This document shows, piece by piece, positions 18,476 through 27,862 of a stretch of 64,000 bases of DNA (its first letter is position 1; every line of letters starts with the position of its first letter). The stretch lies in assembly GCF_023223525.1 (NCBI RefSeq), contig NZ_JALPRX010000054.1:57158-121157 (forward strand), given 5' to 3'. A program made the translations under genes and the position numbers. A model generated the notes under the pieces. That model was given only the letters and a program-made list of their open reading frames with translations, ran no database searches and was not told the DNA's origin. Origin of the DNA: Roseomonas acroporae (lineage in GTDB: Bacteria; Pseudomonadota; Alphaproteobacteria; Acetobacterales; Acetobacteraceae).

Positions 18476-19921
18476 TCAGCCCGCCAGCAGCGGCGGCAGG
18501 CGCGACAGCACGTCCCCGGCCACCTGCTCGTAGGCATGCGCGAGCTGGAGCACGGCGAGATCCTGCCGGGCGCGGCCGACGAGCTGGATGCCCGAGGGCA
18601 GGCCGGCAGGACCGAAGCCGGCCGGCACGGCGACGACGGGCAGACCCGCCAGGCTCGGGCCCGCCACGACCTCCATCCAGCGGTGGTAGCTGTCCATGGC
18701 CACCCCCGCCACCTCGGCCGGCCAGTGCAGCGCGGCGTCGAAGGGAAAGACCTGCGCGCTCGGCAGGGCGAGGAAGTCGTGGTGCCGCAGGGCGTCGCGG
18801 AAGGCGCGGTACACGGCCGAGCGGCGCGCCGAGGCCTCGAACAGATCCGCCGCCGAGCGCCGCAGCCCGCCCTCGATCTCCCAGACCGCCTCGGGCTTGA
18901 GCCGCGCCCGCGCCGCCGGGTCGGCGTACAGGCCGCGCAGGCTGCCCGCCATGAAGCCCTGGCGCAGCGCCACGAAGCTGTCCCAGATGACGTCGCGGCC
19001 GATGCCGAGGCGCGCCTCCTCGATCGTGCAGCCCGCCGCCTCCAGCCGGCGCAGCCCGCCGAGGCAGAGGTCGAGCATGCCCGTCTCCATCGGGATGCCG
19101 CCCAGGTCGCCGAGCCAGCCGATCCGAACGCCCCGCATGTCGCGCCCGAGCGGCGCCGCGAATTGCCGCCCGTCGCCGTCGAGCGACAGCGGCGTGCGGT
19201 CGTCGTAGCCGGCCATCACGGAGAGGAGCAGGGCGAGGTCGCCGACGCGGCGTGCCATCGGCCCGTCATAGCCCATGTTCTGCATGAACAGCTCGGGCAG
19301 CGGGCCGTGCGGCACGCGCCCCGCGCTCGGGCGGAAGCCGAACACGTTGTTCCACCCCGCCGGGTTGCGCAGCGAGCCGGCGAAGTCGCTGCCGTCGGCC
19401 ACGGGCACGAGGCGCATGGCGAGCGCCGCCGCCGCGCCGCCGCTGCTGCCGCCGGCGGTGCGGGACGGGTCGTAGGCGTTGCCGGTGGTGCCGAAGACGG
19501 CGTTGTAGGTCTGCGAGCCGAGCCCGAATTCGGGCGTGTTGGTCTTGCCGACGAGGATGGCGCCGGCGGCGCGCAGACGCTCGACGAAGACCGCGTCCGC
19601 CGCCGGCACGTCGTCCGCGAAGAGGGGCGAGCCGCGCGTGGTGCGCAGCCCGCGCGTCTCGGCGAGGTCCTTCACGGCGTGCGGCAGGCCGTGCATCCAG
19701 CCCCGGTCCTCGCCGCGCGCCAGCGCCGCGTCGGCCTCCCCGGCCTCGGCCAGCAGCGCCTCGCGCGGACGCAGGGAGACGATGGCGTTCACCGCCGGGT
19801 TCAACCGCTCGATGTGGTCGAGATAGGTCGCCATGACCTCCCGGCAGGAGACCTCGCGCCGGTGGATCCGCGCGGAGAGCTCGCTGGCGTCCAGCATGAC
19901 GAGGGCGGGTGGGACGGCCAT
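18476..19921 (-). CDS. Amidase-signature family hydrolase
   Basis: A protein of 481 residues. The Ser-cisSer-Lys triad is visible: Lys in HAVKDLAETRG and the serines in RTAGGSSGGAAAALA and VADGSDFAGSLRNPA. The last stretch departs slightly from the common GGDxGGSIR form (here GSDFAGSLR). GYDGPMARRVGDLALL and the C-terminal PAGFGPAGLPSGIQLVGR are also conserved. Amidases of this type hydrolyse aryl or alkyl amides, carbamoyl compounds or Glu/Asp-tRNA. No GatB/GatC lies nearby, so a catabolic amidase is likely. It is on the same strand as the tyramine oxidase upstream. Confidence 0.9.
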   Translation of the reverse strand: MAVPPALVMLDASELSARIHRREVSCREVMATYLDHIERLNPAVNAIVSLRPREALLAEAGEADAALARGEDRGWMHGLPHAVKDLAETRGLRTTRGSPLFADDVPAADAVFVERLRAAGAILVGKTNTPEFGLGSQTYNAVFGTTGNAYDPSRTAGGSSGGAAAALAMRLVPVADGSDFAGSLRNPAGWNNVFGFRPSAGRVPHGPLPELFMQNMGYDGPMARRVGDLALLLSVMAGYDDRTPLSLDGDGRQFAAPLGRDMRGVRIGWLGDLGGIPMETGMLDLCLGGLRRLEAAGCTIEEARLGIGRDVIWDSFVALRQGFMAGSLRGLYADPAARARLKPEAVWEIEGGLRRSAADLFEASARRSAVYRAFRDALRHHDFLALPSAQVFPFDAALHWPAEVAGVAMDSYHRWMEVVAGPSLAGLPVVAVPAGFGPAGLPSGIQLVGRARQDLAVLQLAHAYEQVAGDVLSRLPPLLAG

Positions 19922-20457
19922 GGATGCGGTTCTCGCGGTCGGGTTGCGGGGCGGCCGCCTCGGCGCACCCGGCAGGGGGAGCGGGGATGGGGCGCGGGGA
20001 TGGGGCGCCGGCGGGCGTATCAGGGCGTGGCGCCGTGGCCAAGCAGGCCGCAGATCGGCAGGGGCGGCAGCGCCGCCGCGTCCGCCCAGGGGAGCGGCGG
20101 ACGGAACGGCCGGGGGAGCAGGGACGGCAGGGCGGCGAGCGCCAGGACGAGGACGGCCAGCGCGCCGGGCCCGGCGCGGCGACCGGCGGCCGCCCGGCCG
20201 GGCCTCCACCCGAGCGTCGGCCGTTCGCGCGGCGGGCAGCCGGCGGCGCGATGCCGGCCGCAGCCCGGCGGCGCCGGGCGGGCACGGCGGGCGGCAGGCG
20301 CGACCAGCCCGGTGGCGGCCGCCAGCAGGGCGAACAGGCAGCAGAGCATGCGTCGTGGTCCAGGCCAGAGGAGCGGGAGTCGGAGCGGGAGCCGGAGACG
20401 GGTCCGGGCGATCGGCGGCGGGGCACGGCGGCCAGGCGGGCCGCCGCGCCGGCCGGG
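19922..20457. other. Amidase-amine oxidase intergenic region
   Basis: About 535 bp. The only candidate gene is the doubtful small membrane protein at 20020-20349; the remainder is GC-rich sequence with no visible signals. Confidence 0.4.
20020..20349 (-). CDS. Possible small membrane protein
   Basis: A frame of 109 residues. It begins with a hydrophobic LCCLFALLAAATGLVAPA segment, then an Arg/Pro/Gly-rich linker, a second hydrophobic helix (LAVLVLALAALPSLL) and a PPLPICGLLGHG ending reminiscent of short DUF2946-like proteins. It lies 108 bp after the tyramine oxidase on the same strand. No clear ribosome site is present. It could be chance coding in GC-rich DNA. Confidence 0.3.
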   Translation of the reverse strand: MLCCLFALLAAATGLVAPAARRARPAPPGCGRHRAAGCPPRERPTLGWRPGRAAAGRRAGPGALAVLVLALAALPSLLPRPFRPPLPWADAAALPPLPICGLLGHGATP

Positions 20458-22497
20458 TCAGCCGCCGTGGCAGCAGCCGCCACCCCCGCCGCCGGACGCC
20501 GCGCCCGTCGCTCCCCCGGGCGCTCCCCCGGGCGCCGCGCGGTTGTCCACGCTGTGCGCGTTGCGGCCGGCCGGCACGTCGTTGGCCGCGTTGGCGTCGA
20601 AGAAATTGTTCGGCTTCAGCGTGAAGCCGGCATACTCCACCGGCATGACCGGGAAGTCCTCGGGCTTGCAGACATGGGTGTGGCCGAAGCTGTGCCACAG
20701 CACGATGTCGGCGTTCTCGACCGGCCGCCGCTGCCGCACGTAGCGCGGCAGCCCGTCGTCGCCGGCATGGACGTTGGGGTAGTCGCCGCTCGCGTACTTC
20801 TCCGCCGGGTCGTAGGGCGTCACCCAGACGTGCCGCGTGGCGAAGCCGCCGCGGCGGCGGACGAAGCTGCCCTCCTGCGCCAGCATCAGCGGGCTCGGCA
20901 TGCCGACCAGCTTGTAGCCGGTGGGGTTGCCCACGTGGTTGCGCGCGTTCGGGTTGATCACCTTCCAGAAGCGGCCGCTCGGCCCGTCCAGGAGGCCGGC
21001 GGTGTCGTCCTCGTGCGCCAGGGTGCGGCTGCGCAGGTCGAAGACGTTGCCGTACGGGTTGTCCGGCCCGAAGGGACGGGGCGCGAATTCGTGCTCGGTG
21101 ACCGAATTGCCGCCCAGCTCCCCGTCCAGATCCATGTGCAGGCGGGCGTTGAAGAAGTGCTGGTGCGTCGGCCCGCCCAGGTTCTCGTCCACCATGCCGC
21201 CCCATTTGTAGGTCTGGCCGGGCGCCACGCCGGCGGTCTGGATGATGCCGGTGAGCTTCGCCTCGAGCTGGATCGTGCCGTCCTGGTAGAGGTACCAGAA
21301 GAAGCCGTAGTCGTAGTTGCCGACCGTCGCGAAGAAGCTGATGACCAGGCGGCGGGAGCGGCGCACCTCGAACAGCCCGTTGCGGAACTCGTAGTGCTTC
21401 CAGAGGATGCCGTAATCCTCCTCGTGCATGCAGACCGCGTTCTTCATGACGATGGCGTTGCCCAGCGCGTCGGCGGCCGGCACGTCGAAGTAGTGGATGT
21501 GGCCGAGGCAGTCGCAGCCCAGCTCCAGCGTGTTGGCCAGCGTGCCGAGACCGTACTCGCCGGCGTCGAAGGCGCTCTTCCAGTAGTGCGTGTTCGAGGG
21601 GTCGGCGTAGGGCACCACCATCTCGGTCACGCTGGCGCGGTGGATGATCGAGCGGCGACGCCCGCCGTCCCGGTAGCCGAGCCGGTGCAGCACCAGCCCC
21701 TCGCGCGGCGTGAAGCCGACGCGGAAATCCCATTTCTGCCAGGCGACGTGCCAGCCATCGACGGTGAAGCTCGGCCCTTCCGGCTGCACGATGTCGAGCG
21801 GCTTCAGGTCGGTGCGCGGCGGCGGCAGATCGGAAGGGGCGTAGCCGCGCCGCTTGCGCGGGACGGGGACGATCTCCGGATCGTCCACCAGGTCCACCAC
21901 GCGGTTCTCGATCAGGTCCACCACCGCCACCACGCCCTCGATCGGGTGCGCGTAGGCGTTGTCCTGCGGATCCTCGCGCAGGAAGCTGATGGCGCGCAGG
22001 ATGCGGCGGCCGCGCTCGAATTCGTTGTCGAAGAAGCCGGAGGAGAAGGGGTCGATCTGCGCCAGCTCCATCTCCGCCTCGGTGATGCCGCGCCGGCGCA
22101 GCGCGGCGCGCCAACCCGGATCGGCCTTGACGATCCGCTCGCAGCGCAGGAACTCCTCGATCGTCACGGCCGGCTGGCCGTAGGGCGCCTCCCGGTTCGG
22201 CAGCAGCCGGCTGTCGGCGACCCGGCCCGCGCCGAGATCGACCACGTGCTCGTGCACGGCGCCCGTCCGCCCGTCCAGCACGACCAGGAAGGCGAGGCGC
22301 GGCAGCGCCGCGCCGGCGGCATGGGCGCGCAGCGCCGCCTTGTCCGGCTCCTCCAGCCGCACCATCGGGAAGCGGCAATGCGCCGTCAGGCCGAGCTGCT
22401 CGCGGGCGATGGCGCAGGCCGACGCGATCTCCGCCTCGGTCAGCGGGTCGAGCGGGTGGCGGACCTCGGTCCGGGGCGGGGCGGAGACGGTCGGCAT
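20458..22497 (-). CDS. tynA: Primary-amine oxidase (copper/TPQ, tyramine oxidase)
   Basis: A protein of 679 residues. It oxidises primary amines such as tyramine or phenethylamine to aldehydes, ammonia and H2O2. The catalytic Asp311 is in AFDAGEYGLG, and the self-modifying Tyr395 that forms topaquinone is in VGNYDYGF. Copper ligands His445 and His447 are in THQHFFNAR, with a third His in HSFGHTHVCK. The C terminus ends in a Gly-rich stretch with a Cys-Cys-His. No signal peptide is seen, so it is probably cytoplasmic. The ATG at 22497 is preferred over one four codons upstream because GGAGA then lies at a proper distance. Confidence 0.95.
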   Translation of the reverse strand: MPTVSAPPRTEVRHPLDPLTEAEIASACAIAREQLGLTAHCRFPMVRLEEPDKAALRAHAAGAALPRLAFLVVLDGRTGAVHEHVVDLGAGRVADSRLLPNREAPYGQPAVTIEEFLRCERIVKADPGWRAALRRRGITEAEMELAQIDPFSSGFFDNEFERGRRILRAISFLREDPQDNAYAHPIEGVVAVVDLIENRVVDLVDDPEIVPVPRKRRGYAPSDLPPPRTDLKPLDIVQPEGPSFTVDGWHVAWQKWDFRVGFTPREGLVLHRLGYRDGGRRRSIIHRASVTEMVVPYADPSNTHYWKSAFDAGEYGLGTLANTLELGCDCLGHIHYFDVPAADALGNAIVMKNAVCMHEEDYGILWKHYEFRNGLFEVRRSRRLVISFFATVGNYDYGFFWYLYQDGTIQLEAKLTGIIQTAGVAPGQTYKWGGMVDENLGGPTHQHFFNARLHMDLDGELGGNSVTEHEFAPRPFGPDNPYGNVFDLRSRTLAHEDDTAGLLDGPSGRFWKVINPNARNHVGNPTGYKLVGMPSPLMLAQEGSFVRRRGGFATRHVWVTPYDPAEKYASGDYPNVHAGDDGLPRYVRQRRPVENADIVLWHSFGHTHVCKPEDFPVMPVEYAGFTLKPNNFFDANAANDVPAGRNAHSVDNRAAPGGAPGGATGAASGGGGGGCCHGG

Positions 22498-22636
22498 CGG
22501 TCTCTCCATCGTCGGGGAAGGCGCCCGGGGCGGGGCGCCGGGCGGCGGCGGGCGGGCACCCGGCGGTTCGGGAAGGCGACGCCGCGTCTGGGGAGCGACC
22601 CCCCGCGCCGGCGCCCTGCGTCGTGGCGGCAGTTTC

Positions 22637-22671
22637 CGGCGGAAGGCCGCCGGCACGCATCGGCGGAAGGC
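22637..22671. promoter_or_regulatory. Direct-repeat half-sites upstream of the amine oxidase/AraC pair
   Basis: CGGCGGAAGGC occurs at 22637-22647 and again at 22661-22671, start-to-start distance 24 bp, in the divergent region between tynA and the AraC gene. Paired direct repeats about two helical turns apart are the usual AraC-type binding layout. No binding data can be inferred beyond this. Confidence 0.4.
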
Positions 22672-22735
22672 GCCAAAGACTCGATATTCCGCGCCACGCC
22701 GCTTATTCCTGGCGCATCGGGCGGGGGCAGGCGCC

Positions 22736-23809
22736 ATGGATGCCGGCGTGTCGGGCAGGAGGCAGAGGCCGGAGCCGACGATCAGGGCCTCCATCCTGCT
22801 GCCGGTGCTGCGGGTGGTGGACGGGCTGGGCGGGGAGACGGAGGCGCTGCTCACCCGGCAGCGCCTGCGGCGCGCCGACCTGCAGGACCCCTATGCCACC
22901 GTCCCGCTGCGCCGCTACGTCGCCCTGCTGGAGGAAGCCGCGGCGCATCTGGGCAACCCGGCGCTCGGCCTGCGCATCGGCGCCCTGCTGCGGCCGGCCG
23001 ATCTCGGCCCGGCGGGGCTGCTCTTCTCGCTCGCCCCGACCCTGCGGCTGGGCTTCGCCCAGCTCGGCCGCTACCTCGGCACGCTCCAGGGCGGGACCGC
23101 GATCGCGCTCGACGAGCGGCCCGGCCGGGCCGCCTTCGCCTACCGCATGGAGGACCCGTCCATCTGGCCCCGCGCGCAGGACAGCGAGCTGACCCTGGCG
23201 GCGATGTGCGGCCTGGTGCGCAGCCGGCTCGGCTCCGGCTGGGCACCGATCGAGGTGCACTTCGACCATCACGGCGACCCGCGCCGGCCCGCCCTGCGGC
23301 AGGCCTTCCAGGCCCCCGTCCTGTTCCGCCAGCCGGTGACGCAGCTCCTGATCGCCCCCGGGGAGCTGGACCTGCCGCGGCGGGCGCGGGATGTCGACGT
23401 GCTGCCGGTGCTCGAGCGGCACGCGCAGGATCTGCTGGCGCGGGAGGCGCCGGTGCCGGATCGGCCGCCCGACCGCCTGTCGGACCAGGTGCGGCGGCTC
23501 ATCGCGCTGCGGATCGCCCGAGGGGAGGCAGGCGGGGAGACGGGCGGGGCGCTGGGCGTCGCCGCCGTCGCGGCCGGGCTCGGCCTCTCGGCGCGCACGC
23601 TGCAGCGCGGGCTGGCGGCGGAGGGGACCACGCTGCGCGACCTGCTGCGCGCGCACCGGCAGCACCTCGCCGGGGCGCGGCTGCAGGCGGGCGGCGAGAC
23701 GATGGCGCAGATCGCCCGCGCCCTGGGCTATTCCGACGCGACCGTGTTCTGGCGCGCCTTCAGGACCTGGAACGGCACGGCGCCGAGCGCCGCGCGGCGC
23801 CGACGTTGA
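22736..23809 (+). CDS. AraC-family transcriptional regulator
   Basis: A protein of 357 residues. The N-terminal arabinose-binding-like sensor domain (about 15-210) has RRADLQDPYATVPLRRYVALLEEAAAHLGNP split around a typical helical region. The C-terminal double helix-turn-helix has AAVAAGLGLSARTLQRGLAAEG and MAQIARALGYSDATVFWRAFRTWNG. This OruR/GadX-like class senses small molecules. It is divergent from tynA across a direct repeat and probably activates amine oxidation. The C terminus runs into a 15-bp tandem repeat at its stop codon. Confidence 0.9.
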   Translation: MDAGVSGRRQRPEPTIRASILLPVLRVVDGLGGETEALLTRQRLRRADLQDPYATVPLRRYVALLEEAAAHLGNPALGLRIGALLRPADLGPAGLLFSLAPTLRLGFAQLGRYLGTLQGGTAIALDERPGRAAFAYRMEDPSIWPRAQDSELTLAAMCGLVRSRLGSGWAPIEVHFDHHGDPRRPALRQAFQAPVLFRQPVTQLLIAPGELDLPRRARDVDVLPVLERHAQDLLAREAPVPDRPPDRLSDQVRRLIALRIARGEAGGETGGALGVAAVAAGLGLSARTLQRGLAAEGTTLRDLLRAHRQHLAGARLQAGGETMAQIARALGYSDATVFWRAFRTWNGTAPSAARRRR

Positions 23810-23846
23810 GCAAGGGGACGTTGAGCAAGGGGGCGTTGAGCAAGGG
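23802..23846. repeat. 15-bp tandem repeat, three units
   Basis: Units of GACGTTGAGCAAGGG begin at 23802, 23817 and 23832; the third differs at one base. The first unit overlaps the AraC stop codon (23807-23809). In another frame it would encode repeats of TLSKG, but no gene uses that frame. Confidence 0.9.
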
Positions 23847-24048
23847 GCGCGGCTTCCGCGGCGCGGCCCCACGGGCACGCCGCCGGCACGGCTTGCCTGC
23901 CCCGGGGCGGACGCCCATCCTCCCGCCGGGTGGGGCGCCATGGCGGAAGGAACGCGGCATGGCGGGAGGAAACGGGACGCTCCGCACCGCCCGCCACGGC
24001 GGCGATCCCGCCCGCCCACGCGCCGGCCGGCCGCCGAGGGAACGCCCC

Positions 24049-24945
24049 ATGGAACAGGAAGCGGCGGGGCGGCGACCCTCGGGGCACCCGCCGCGGCAAC
24101 CCGTGCGCCAGCCCGGCCCGGCCGCGCGGGTGCGGGTGGAGAGCGCGGCCGGCCGCCTGCGCACCGCACGCTTCCTCGCCGCCCCCGGACCGACGCTGGT
24201 CGGCGCCATGGCGGGCCCGCTCGCGGCGGCCGGGATACGCGGCGGCGCGGTGGACCTCGCCGGCCTCCGCCTGCGGCCCTTCGCCTACGTCATGCCCGCC
24301 CCCTCCCCCGATGCGCATCACGCCGCCTACTACAGCGAGACCTTCCGGGTGGCGGACGGGGTGACGGTCGAGCAGGGCACCGCGACCTTCGGCAGCCGCG
24401 ACGGCGCGCCGTTCCTCCACGCCCATGCCCTCTGGCGCGACGCCGCCGGCCGCGCCGGGGCCGGCCACATCCTGCCGCTCGACACCGGCCTGGCCGCGCC
24501 CGGCACGGTGTCGGCCTGGGGCGTCGCGGAGGCCGGGATGCGCGCCCTGCCCGATCCGGAGACGAATTTCACCCTGTTCCACCCCGTGCCGGACGGCGAC
24601 GCCGCGACGGAGGGCGACGGCGTCCTCGGGCGGCTGCGCCCCGGCGTGGACCTGGTGGAGGGAATCGAGGCGCTGTGCCGCCGGCACGGCGCGGCGCGGG
24701 CCACGGTGCGCAGCGGCATCGGCAGCCTCGTCGGGGCCGCGTTCGAGGATGGCCGGCGCGTGGAGACGGTCCCGACCGAATTCCTCGTCCGCCACGGCCG
24801 GGTCGCGCCCGACGGGCGGGGCGCGCCGCGCGCGGCCATCGAGATCGTGCTGGTGGACGAGGCCGGCGGCATCCATGCCGGGCGGCCGCTGCGCGGCGGC
24901 AACCCGGTGCTGATCTGCGCCGAGATCGTGCTGACGCTCGGCTGA
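24049..24945 (+). CDS. PCC/DUF296-domain protein, two domains
   Basis: A protein of 298 residues with GAGGGAA before its ATG. It contains two tandem PCC (DUF296) domains of the plants-and-prokaryotes-conserved fold. The first has [20 protein letters not shown], close to the family's HxH metal pattern. The second has SGIGSLVGAAFEDGR and ends GGIHAGRPLRGGNPVLICAEIVL. Related bacterial proteins are trimeric and of unknown function, some binding zinc. It is a single rightward gene after the AraC regulator; no partner is obvious. Confidence 0.75.
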   Translation: MEQEAAGRRPSGHPPRQPVRQPGPAARVRVESAAGRLRTARFLAAPGPTLVGAMAGPLAAAGIRGGAVDLAGLRLRPFAYVMPAPSPDAHHAAYYSETFRVADGVTVEQGTATFGSRDGAPFLHAHALWRDAAGRAGAGHILPLDTGLAAPGTVSAWGVAEAGMRALPDPETNFTLFHPVPDGDAATEGDGVLGRLRPGVDLVEGIEALCRRHGAARATVRSGIGSLVGAAFEDGRRVETVPTEFLVRHGRVAPDGRGAPRAAIEIVLVDEAGGIHAGRPLRGGNPVLICAEIVLTLG

Positions 24946-25140
24946 GAGTTCGCGAAAGAATGCCCGTCAGCGTTGAAACCGGCCGAAAAGGACGCGTCTT
25001 TCCGACGGGCCTTCTGTCGCAGGTTCGATTTCTTCACACACTCTGACGCCCGCGGCGGGACGGCACCGGCCCGCGCTGCCGCCGGATCGCGTCGGGGCGC
25101 GGGCGCCCTGCCGGAAACGCCCGGCCCGCGCCGGCCGGCG

Positions 25141-26463
25141 TCACAGCCGCGTCCCGGTGGGCACCGCCGGCAGCAGCAGGAACAGCGCGACGCCGATCAG
25201 CGTGGCGGCCGCCAGGAACAGGATCGCCGCGCCGACGCCGCTCGCCGCCGCCACCGGGCCCGAGAGCGGCTGCAGCACCGCCGTGCCCAGGAAGTTGACG
25301 ATGTTGATCGCCGACAGGGCCCGCCCGGTGAGCGCCACCGGCACCGCCGCGCGCGCCAGCGCGAACAGCAGCGAGGTGACGCCGAGCGACAGGCCGAACA
25401 GCACCAGCATCGTGGAATCCCACCAGGCCGGCAGCATCTCGACACCGGCCAGGCGCGACAGCGGCCCGCCCGGCCCGCCGCACACCATCAGCACCGCCAG
25501 CAGCGCCGCCAGCGCGTGGCCGCCCGCCGCGGTGTAGCGGCGCCGCCCCAGGCGCCGGTCCAGCACGCCCGTCAGCAGCGGCCCGCACACCAGGGCGACG
25601 GTGGTGGCGAGCAGGACGTTGCCGGCCTCCAGCCGCGTCAGCCCCTTCACCTCCATCAGCCACGGCCCGCCCCAGAGGCCGCGCAGGCCGATCTGGAGCG
25701 CGTAGGAGCCGAAGGCCAGCGCCGCGAGGCCGCGCAGGGAGGGCGAGACCATGAGCTGCAGCGTCTCGCGCACCTCCCGCGCCATGCCGCGCGACGGCGC
25801 CTGCGTGGCCCCGGGCGCCTTCGGCGGCAGGCGCGGCACCAGCAGCGCGATCAGGGCCAGCGCCGCCAGACCGAGCCCCACGCCCGCCCAGTAGCCGGCG
25901 CGCCAGCCGGCGGCCTCCACCAGCCAGGCCATCGGGCTCGCGGAGAGCAGCATCCCGCAATTGCCCACCGCCAGCACGATGCCCGACCAGAGGCCGAGCT
26001 GGCGCGGCGCCACGGTGCGCGCGGCCAGCGTCATCGGCGTCACCAGCACGCCCGAGCAGCCGGTGCCCAGCACCACCTGCGCCAGCAGCATGCTCCACGG
26101 CCCCGTCGCCAGCGCCGCCAGCGCCGCGCCCAGCGTGATGATCGCCACCAGCCCGAGGCCGACGCGGCGCACGCCGTAGCGGTCCAGCGCCACCCCGGCC
26201 GGCAGCGAGGCCAGGGCGAAGGCCAGCGGGAACACGCCGACGATCGCTGCCAGCCCCTGCTGCGTCACGCCGAGGTCGCGCGCCAGCACGTCGGCCGCGA
26301 TCGCCGGCATGGTGCGCACGGCGTTGGACAGGACGTGGCCGAGCGTCAGGGCGAGCAGCGGCAGCACGAAGCGGCCGTCCCCGGGCCCGGTCGCCCCGCG
26401 CGGGGCCGCGCCGCCCGCCGCATTCCCGGTCGCATCCGTACCCGGCATCGCATGTCCCGACAT
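25141..26463 (-). CDS. MFS transporter, NNP/CynX-like
   Basis: About 440 residues and 12 predicted membrane helices. The loop motif between helices 2 and 3 is PAGVALDRYGVRRVGLG. Helix 4 has LAQVVLGTGCSGVLVTPM and helix 5 GIVLAVGNCGMLLSASPMAW. A short charged loop divides the halves. The N terminus before residue 30 is Gly/Pro-rich and the start is uncertain: ATGs at 26463 and 26448 and a GTG at 26523 are in frame. Substrate unknown. It is on the same strand as, and just after, the FAH-family hydrolase, which hints at uptake of a carboxylate (inference). Confidence 0.85.
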   Translation of the reverse strand: MSGHAMPGTDATGNAAGGAAPRGATGPGDGRFVLPLLALTLGHVLSNAVRTMPAIAADVLARDLGVTQQGLAAIVGVFPLAFALASLPAGVALDRYGVRRVGLGLVAIITLGAALAALATGPWSMLLAQVVLGTGCSGVLVTPMTLAARTVAPRQLGLWSGIVLAVGNCGMLLSASPMAWLVEAAGWRAGYWAGVGLGLAALALIALLVPRLPPKAPGATQAPSRGMAREVRETLQLMVSPSLRGLAALAFGSYALQIGLRGLWGGPWLMEVKGLTRLEAGNVLLATTVALVCGPLLTGVLDRRLGRRRYTAAGGHALAALLAVLMVCGGPGGPLSRLAGVEMLPAWWDSTMLVLFGLSLGVTSLLFALARAAVPVALTGRALSAINIVNFLGTAVLQPLSGPVAAASGVGAAILFLAAATLIGVALFLLLPAVPTGTRL

Positions 26464-26614
26464 CGGGCGGCCGATACGCCCGCCCTCGCCGCCCGGCAAC
26501 CCGCCCCCGGGCATGCCACCCACGCCCGGCGCGGCGGGCAGGGCGCGCGGATGGGGCTCGCGCCGTGACCGGGCCCCGGCGAGCCTCCCGACGAGGCCCG
26601 CCCCATCACGGCGT

Positions 26615-27862
26615 TCAGCCCGGCGGCCGGGGCCCGCCCGCGCCGAGCAGGCCGCGCGCCGCCAGGTTGCGCATCAGCCAACCCGTCCCGTGTACCCAGG
26701 GCGGGCAGTCCTGCGTGTGCCGCACCCGGTTCACCAGCCGCCCGAGCCTCGGGCTGGCGATGGTCACGAGGTCGCCCACCGCGTGGGTGAAGCCCTGGCC
26801 CGGCCCGTAGCGGTCCTGCGTCGGGGCGAACATGGTGCCGAGGAACAGCACCGCCCCGTCCGGGTACTGGTGGTGCGGGTTCACCGCCTGCGCCACCAGG
26901 TCGGCCGGGTCGCGGCTGATCTCGGCGAGCGAGGAATGCCCGTCCAGCACGAAGCCGTCCTCGCCCTCCACCCGCAGCGTCACCTCGGCGCGGCGCACGT
27001 CGTCCATGCCGAATTCCGCGTCGAACAGGCGCAGGAAGGGGCCGAGCGCGCAGCTCGCGTTGTTGTCCTTGGCCTTGCTCAGCAGCAGCGCCGAGCGCCC
27101 CTCGAAGTCGCGCAGGTTGACGTCGTTGCCGAGCATCGCCCCCACCGCGCGACCGGCGGCGGAAAGGGCGAGCACCACCTCCGGCTCCGGGTTGTTCCAG
27201 CCGGAATCGGGCCGCACGCCGATGTCGGCGCCGGTGCCCACCGCCGCCATGGGCTGCGCCTTGGTGAAGATCTCGGCGTCCGGCCCGATGCCGACCTCGA
27301 GGTACTGGCTCCACAGCCCCTGCGCGACCAGCAGCTCCTTCACCCGCGCCGCCTCCGGCGAGCCCGGCCGCAGCGCCCGCAGGCTGCCGCCGATCGCCTC
27401 GGCGATCTGCCCGCGTATGGCCAGCGCCGCCTCCAGCGCCCCCTTGGCCCGCTCCTCGATCACCCGCTCCAGCATGGAGGCGACGAAGGTCACGCCGGCG
27501 GCCTTGATCGCCTGCAGGTCGACCGGCGCCAGCAGCCAGGGCAGGGCCGGGTCGCGCGCGTCGGGCGGCGTGTTGGCGAGCACCGCGCCCGCCGTCCCGA
27601 CGGCCGGCCCCTCGGCCCGCCGCAGCGCGGCGGCGGGGTCCGGCGCCTCGCACAGGTCGCGCATCGTGGGAAAGGCGGCGGAGACGTCGATCAGCGTCCC
27701 GCCGCGCAGCGCCACCACGGCCGGACCGCCCGCCGCGGGCAGCCAGACCCGCCCGGCGAGCGTCGCCGACGCCGCGTCCTCGGGCAGCGCCGCCGGGGAG
27801 AGGCCCGGCATGGCGGCGCGCGCGGGGCCGCCGCCCGTCTCCTGGGGTCGTCCCTCCCGCAT
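26615..27862 (-). CDS. Fumarylacetoacetate hydrolase (FAH) family protein
   Basis: A protein of 415 residues with GGGGAGAAGGAC just before the ATG. The C-terminal FAH fold carries the metal-binding acidic pair in NNPEPEVVLALS, then GNDVNLRDFEGRSALLLSKAKDNN and a later DGHSSLAEISRDPADL. The N-terminal 130 residues form a separate domain that includes SMLERVIEERAKG. It resembles hydratases or hydrolases acting on 2-keto-4-pentenoate-like or dehydrated sugar acids rather than true fumarylacetoacetase (fahA is elsewhere in the window). The MFS gene downstream may bring in its substrate. Confidence 0.83.
   Translation of the reverse strand: MREGRPQETGGGPARAAMPGLSPAALPEDAASATLAGRVWLPAAGGPAVVALRGGTLIDVSAAFPTMRDLCEAPDPAAALRRAEGPAVGTAGAVLANTPPDARDPALPWLLAPVDLQAIKAAGVTFVASMLERVIEERAKGALEAALAIRGQIAEAIGGSLRALRPGSPEAARVKELLVAQGLWSQYLEVGIGPDAEIFTKAQPMAAVGTGADIGVRPDSGWNNPEPEVVLALSAAGRAVGAMLGNDVNLRDFEGRSALLLSKAKDNNASCALGPFLRLFDAEFGMDDVRRAEVTLRVEGEDGFVLDGHSSLAEISRDPADLVAQAVNPHHQYPDGAVLFLGTMFAPTQDRYGPGQGFTHAVGDLVTIASPRLGRLVNRVRHTQDCPPWVHGTGWLMRNLAARGLLGAGGPRPPG

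Noticed and set aside
23802..23846. A peptide with TLSKG repeats
   Set aside because: The frame is closed off by a real gene end and has no start or ribosome site; only a DNA repeat is claimed.
19909..24945. A continuous 1678-codon plus-strand frame
   Set aside because: It is antisense to the tyramine oxidase with Arg/Gly/Ala-rich shadow sequence; only its last 298 codons match a family (the PCC protein).
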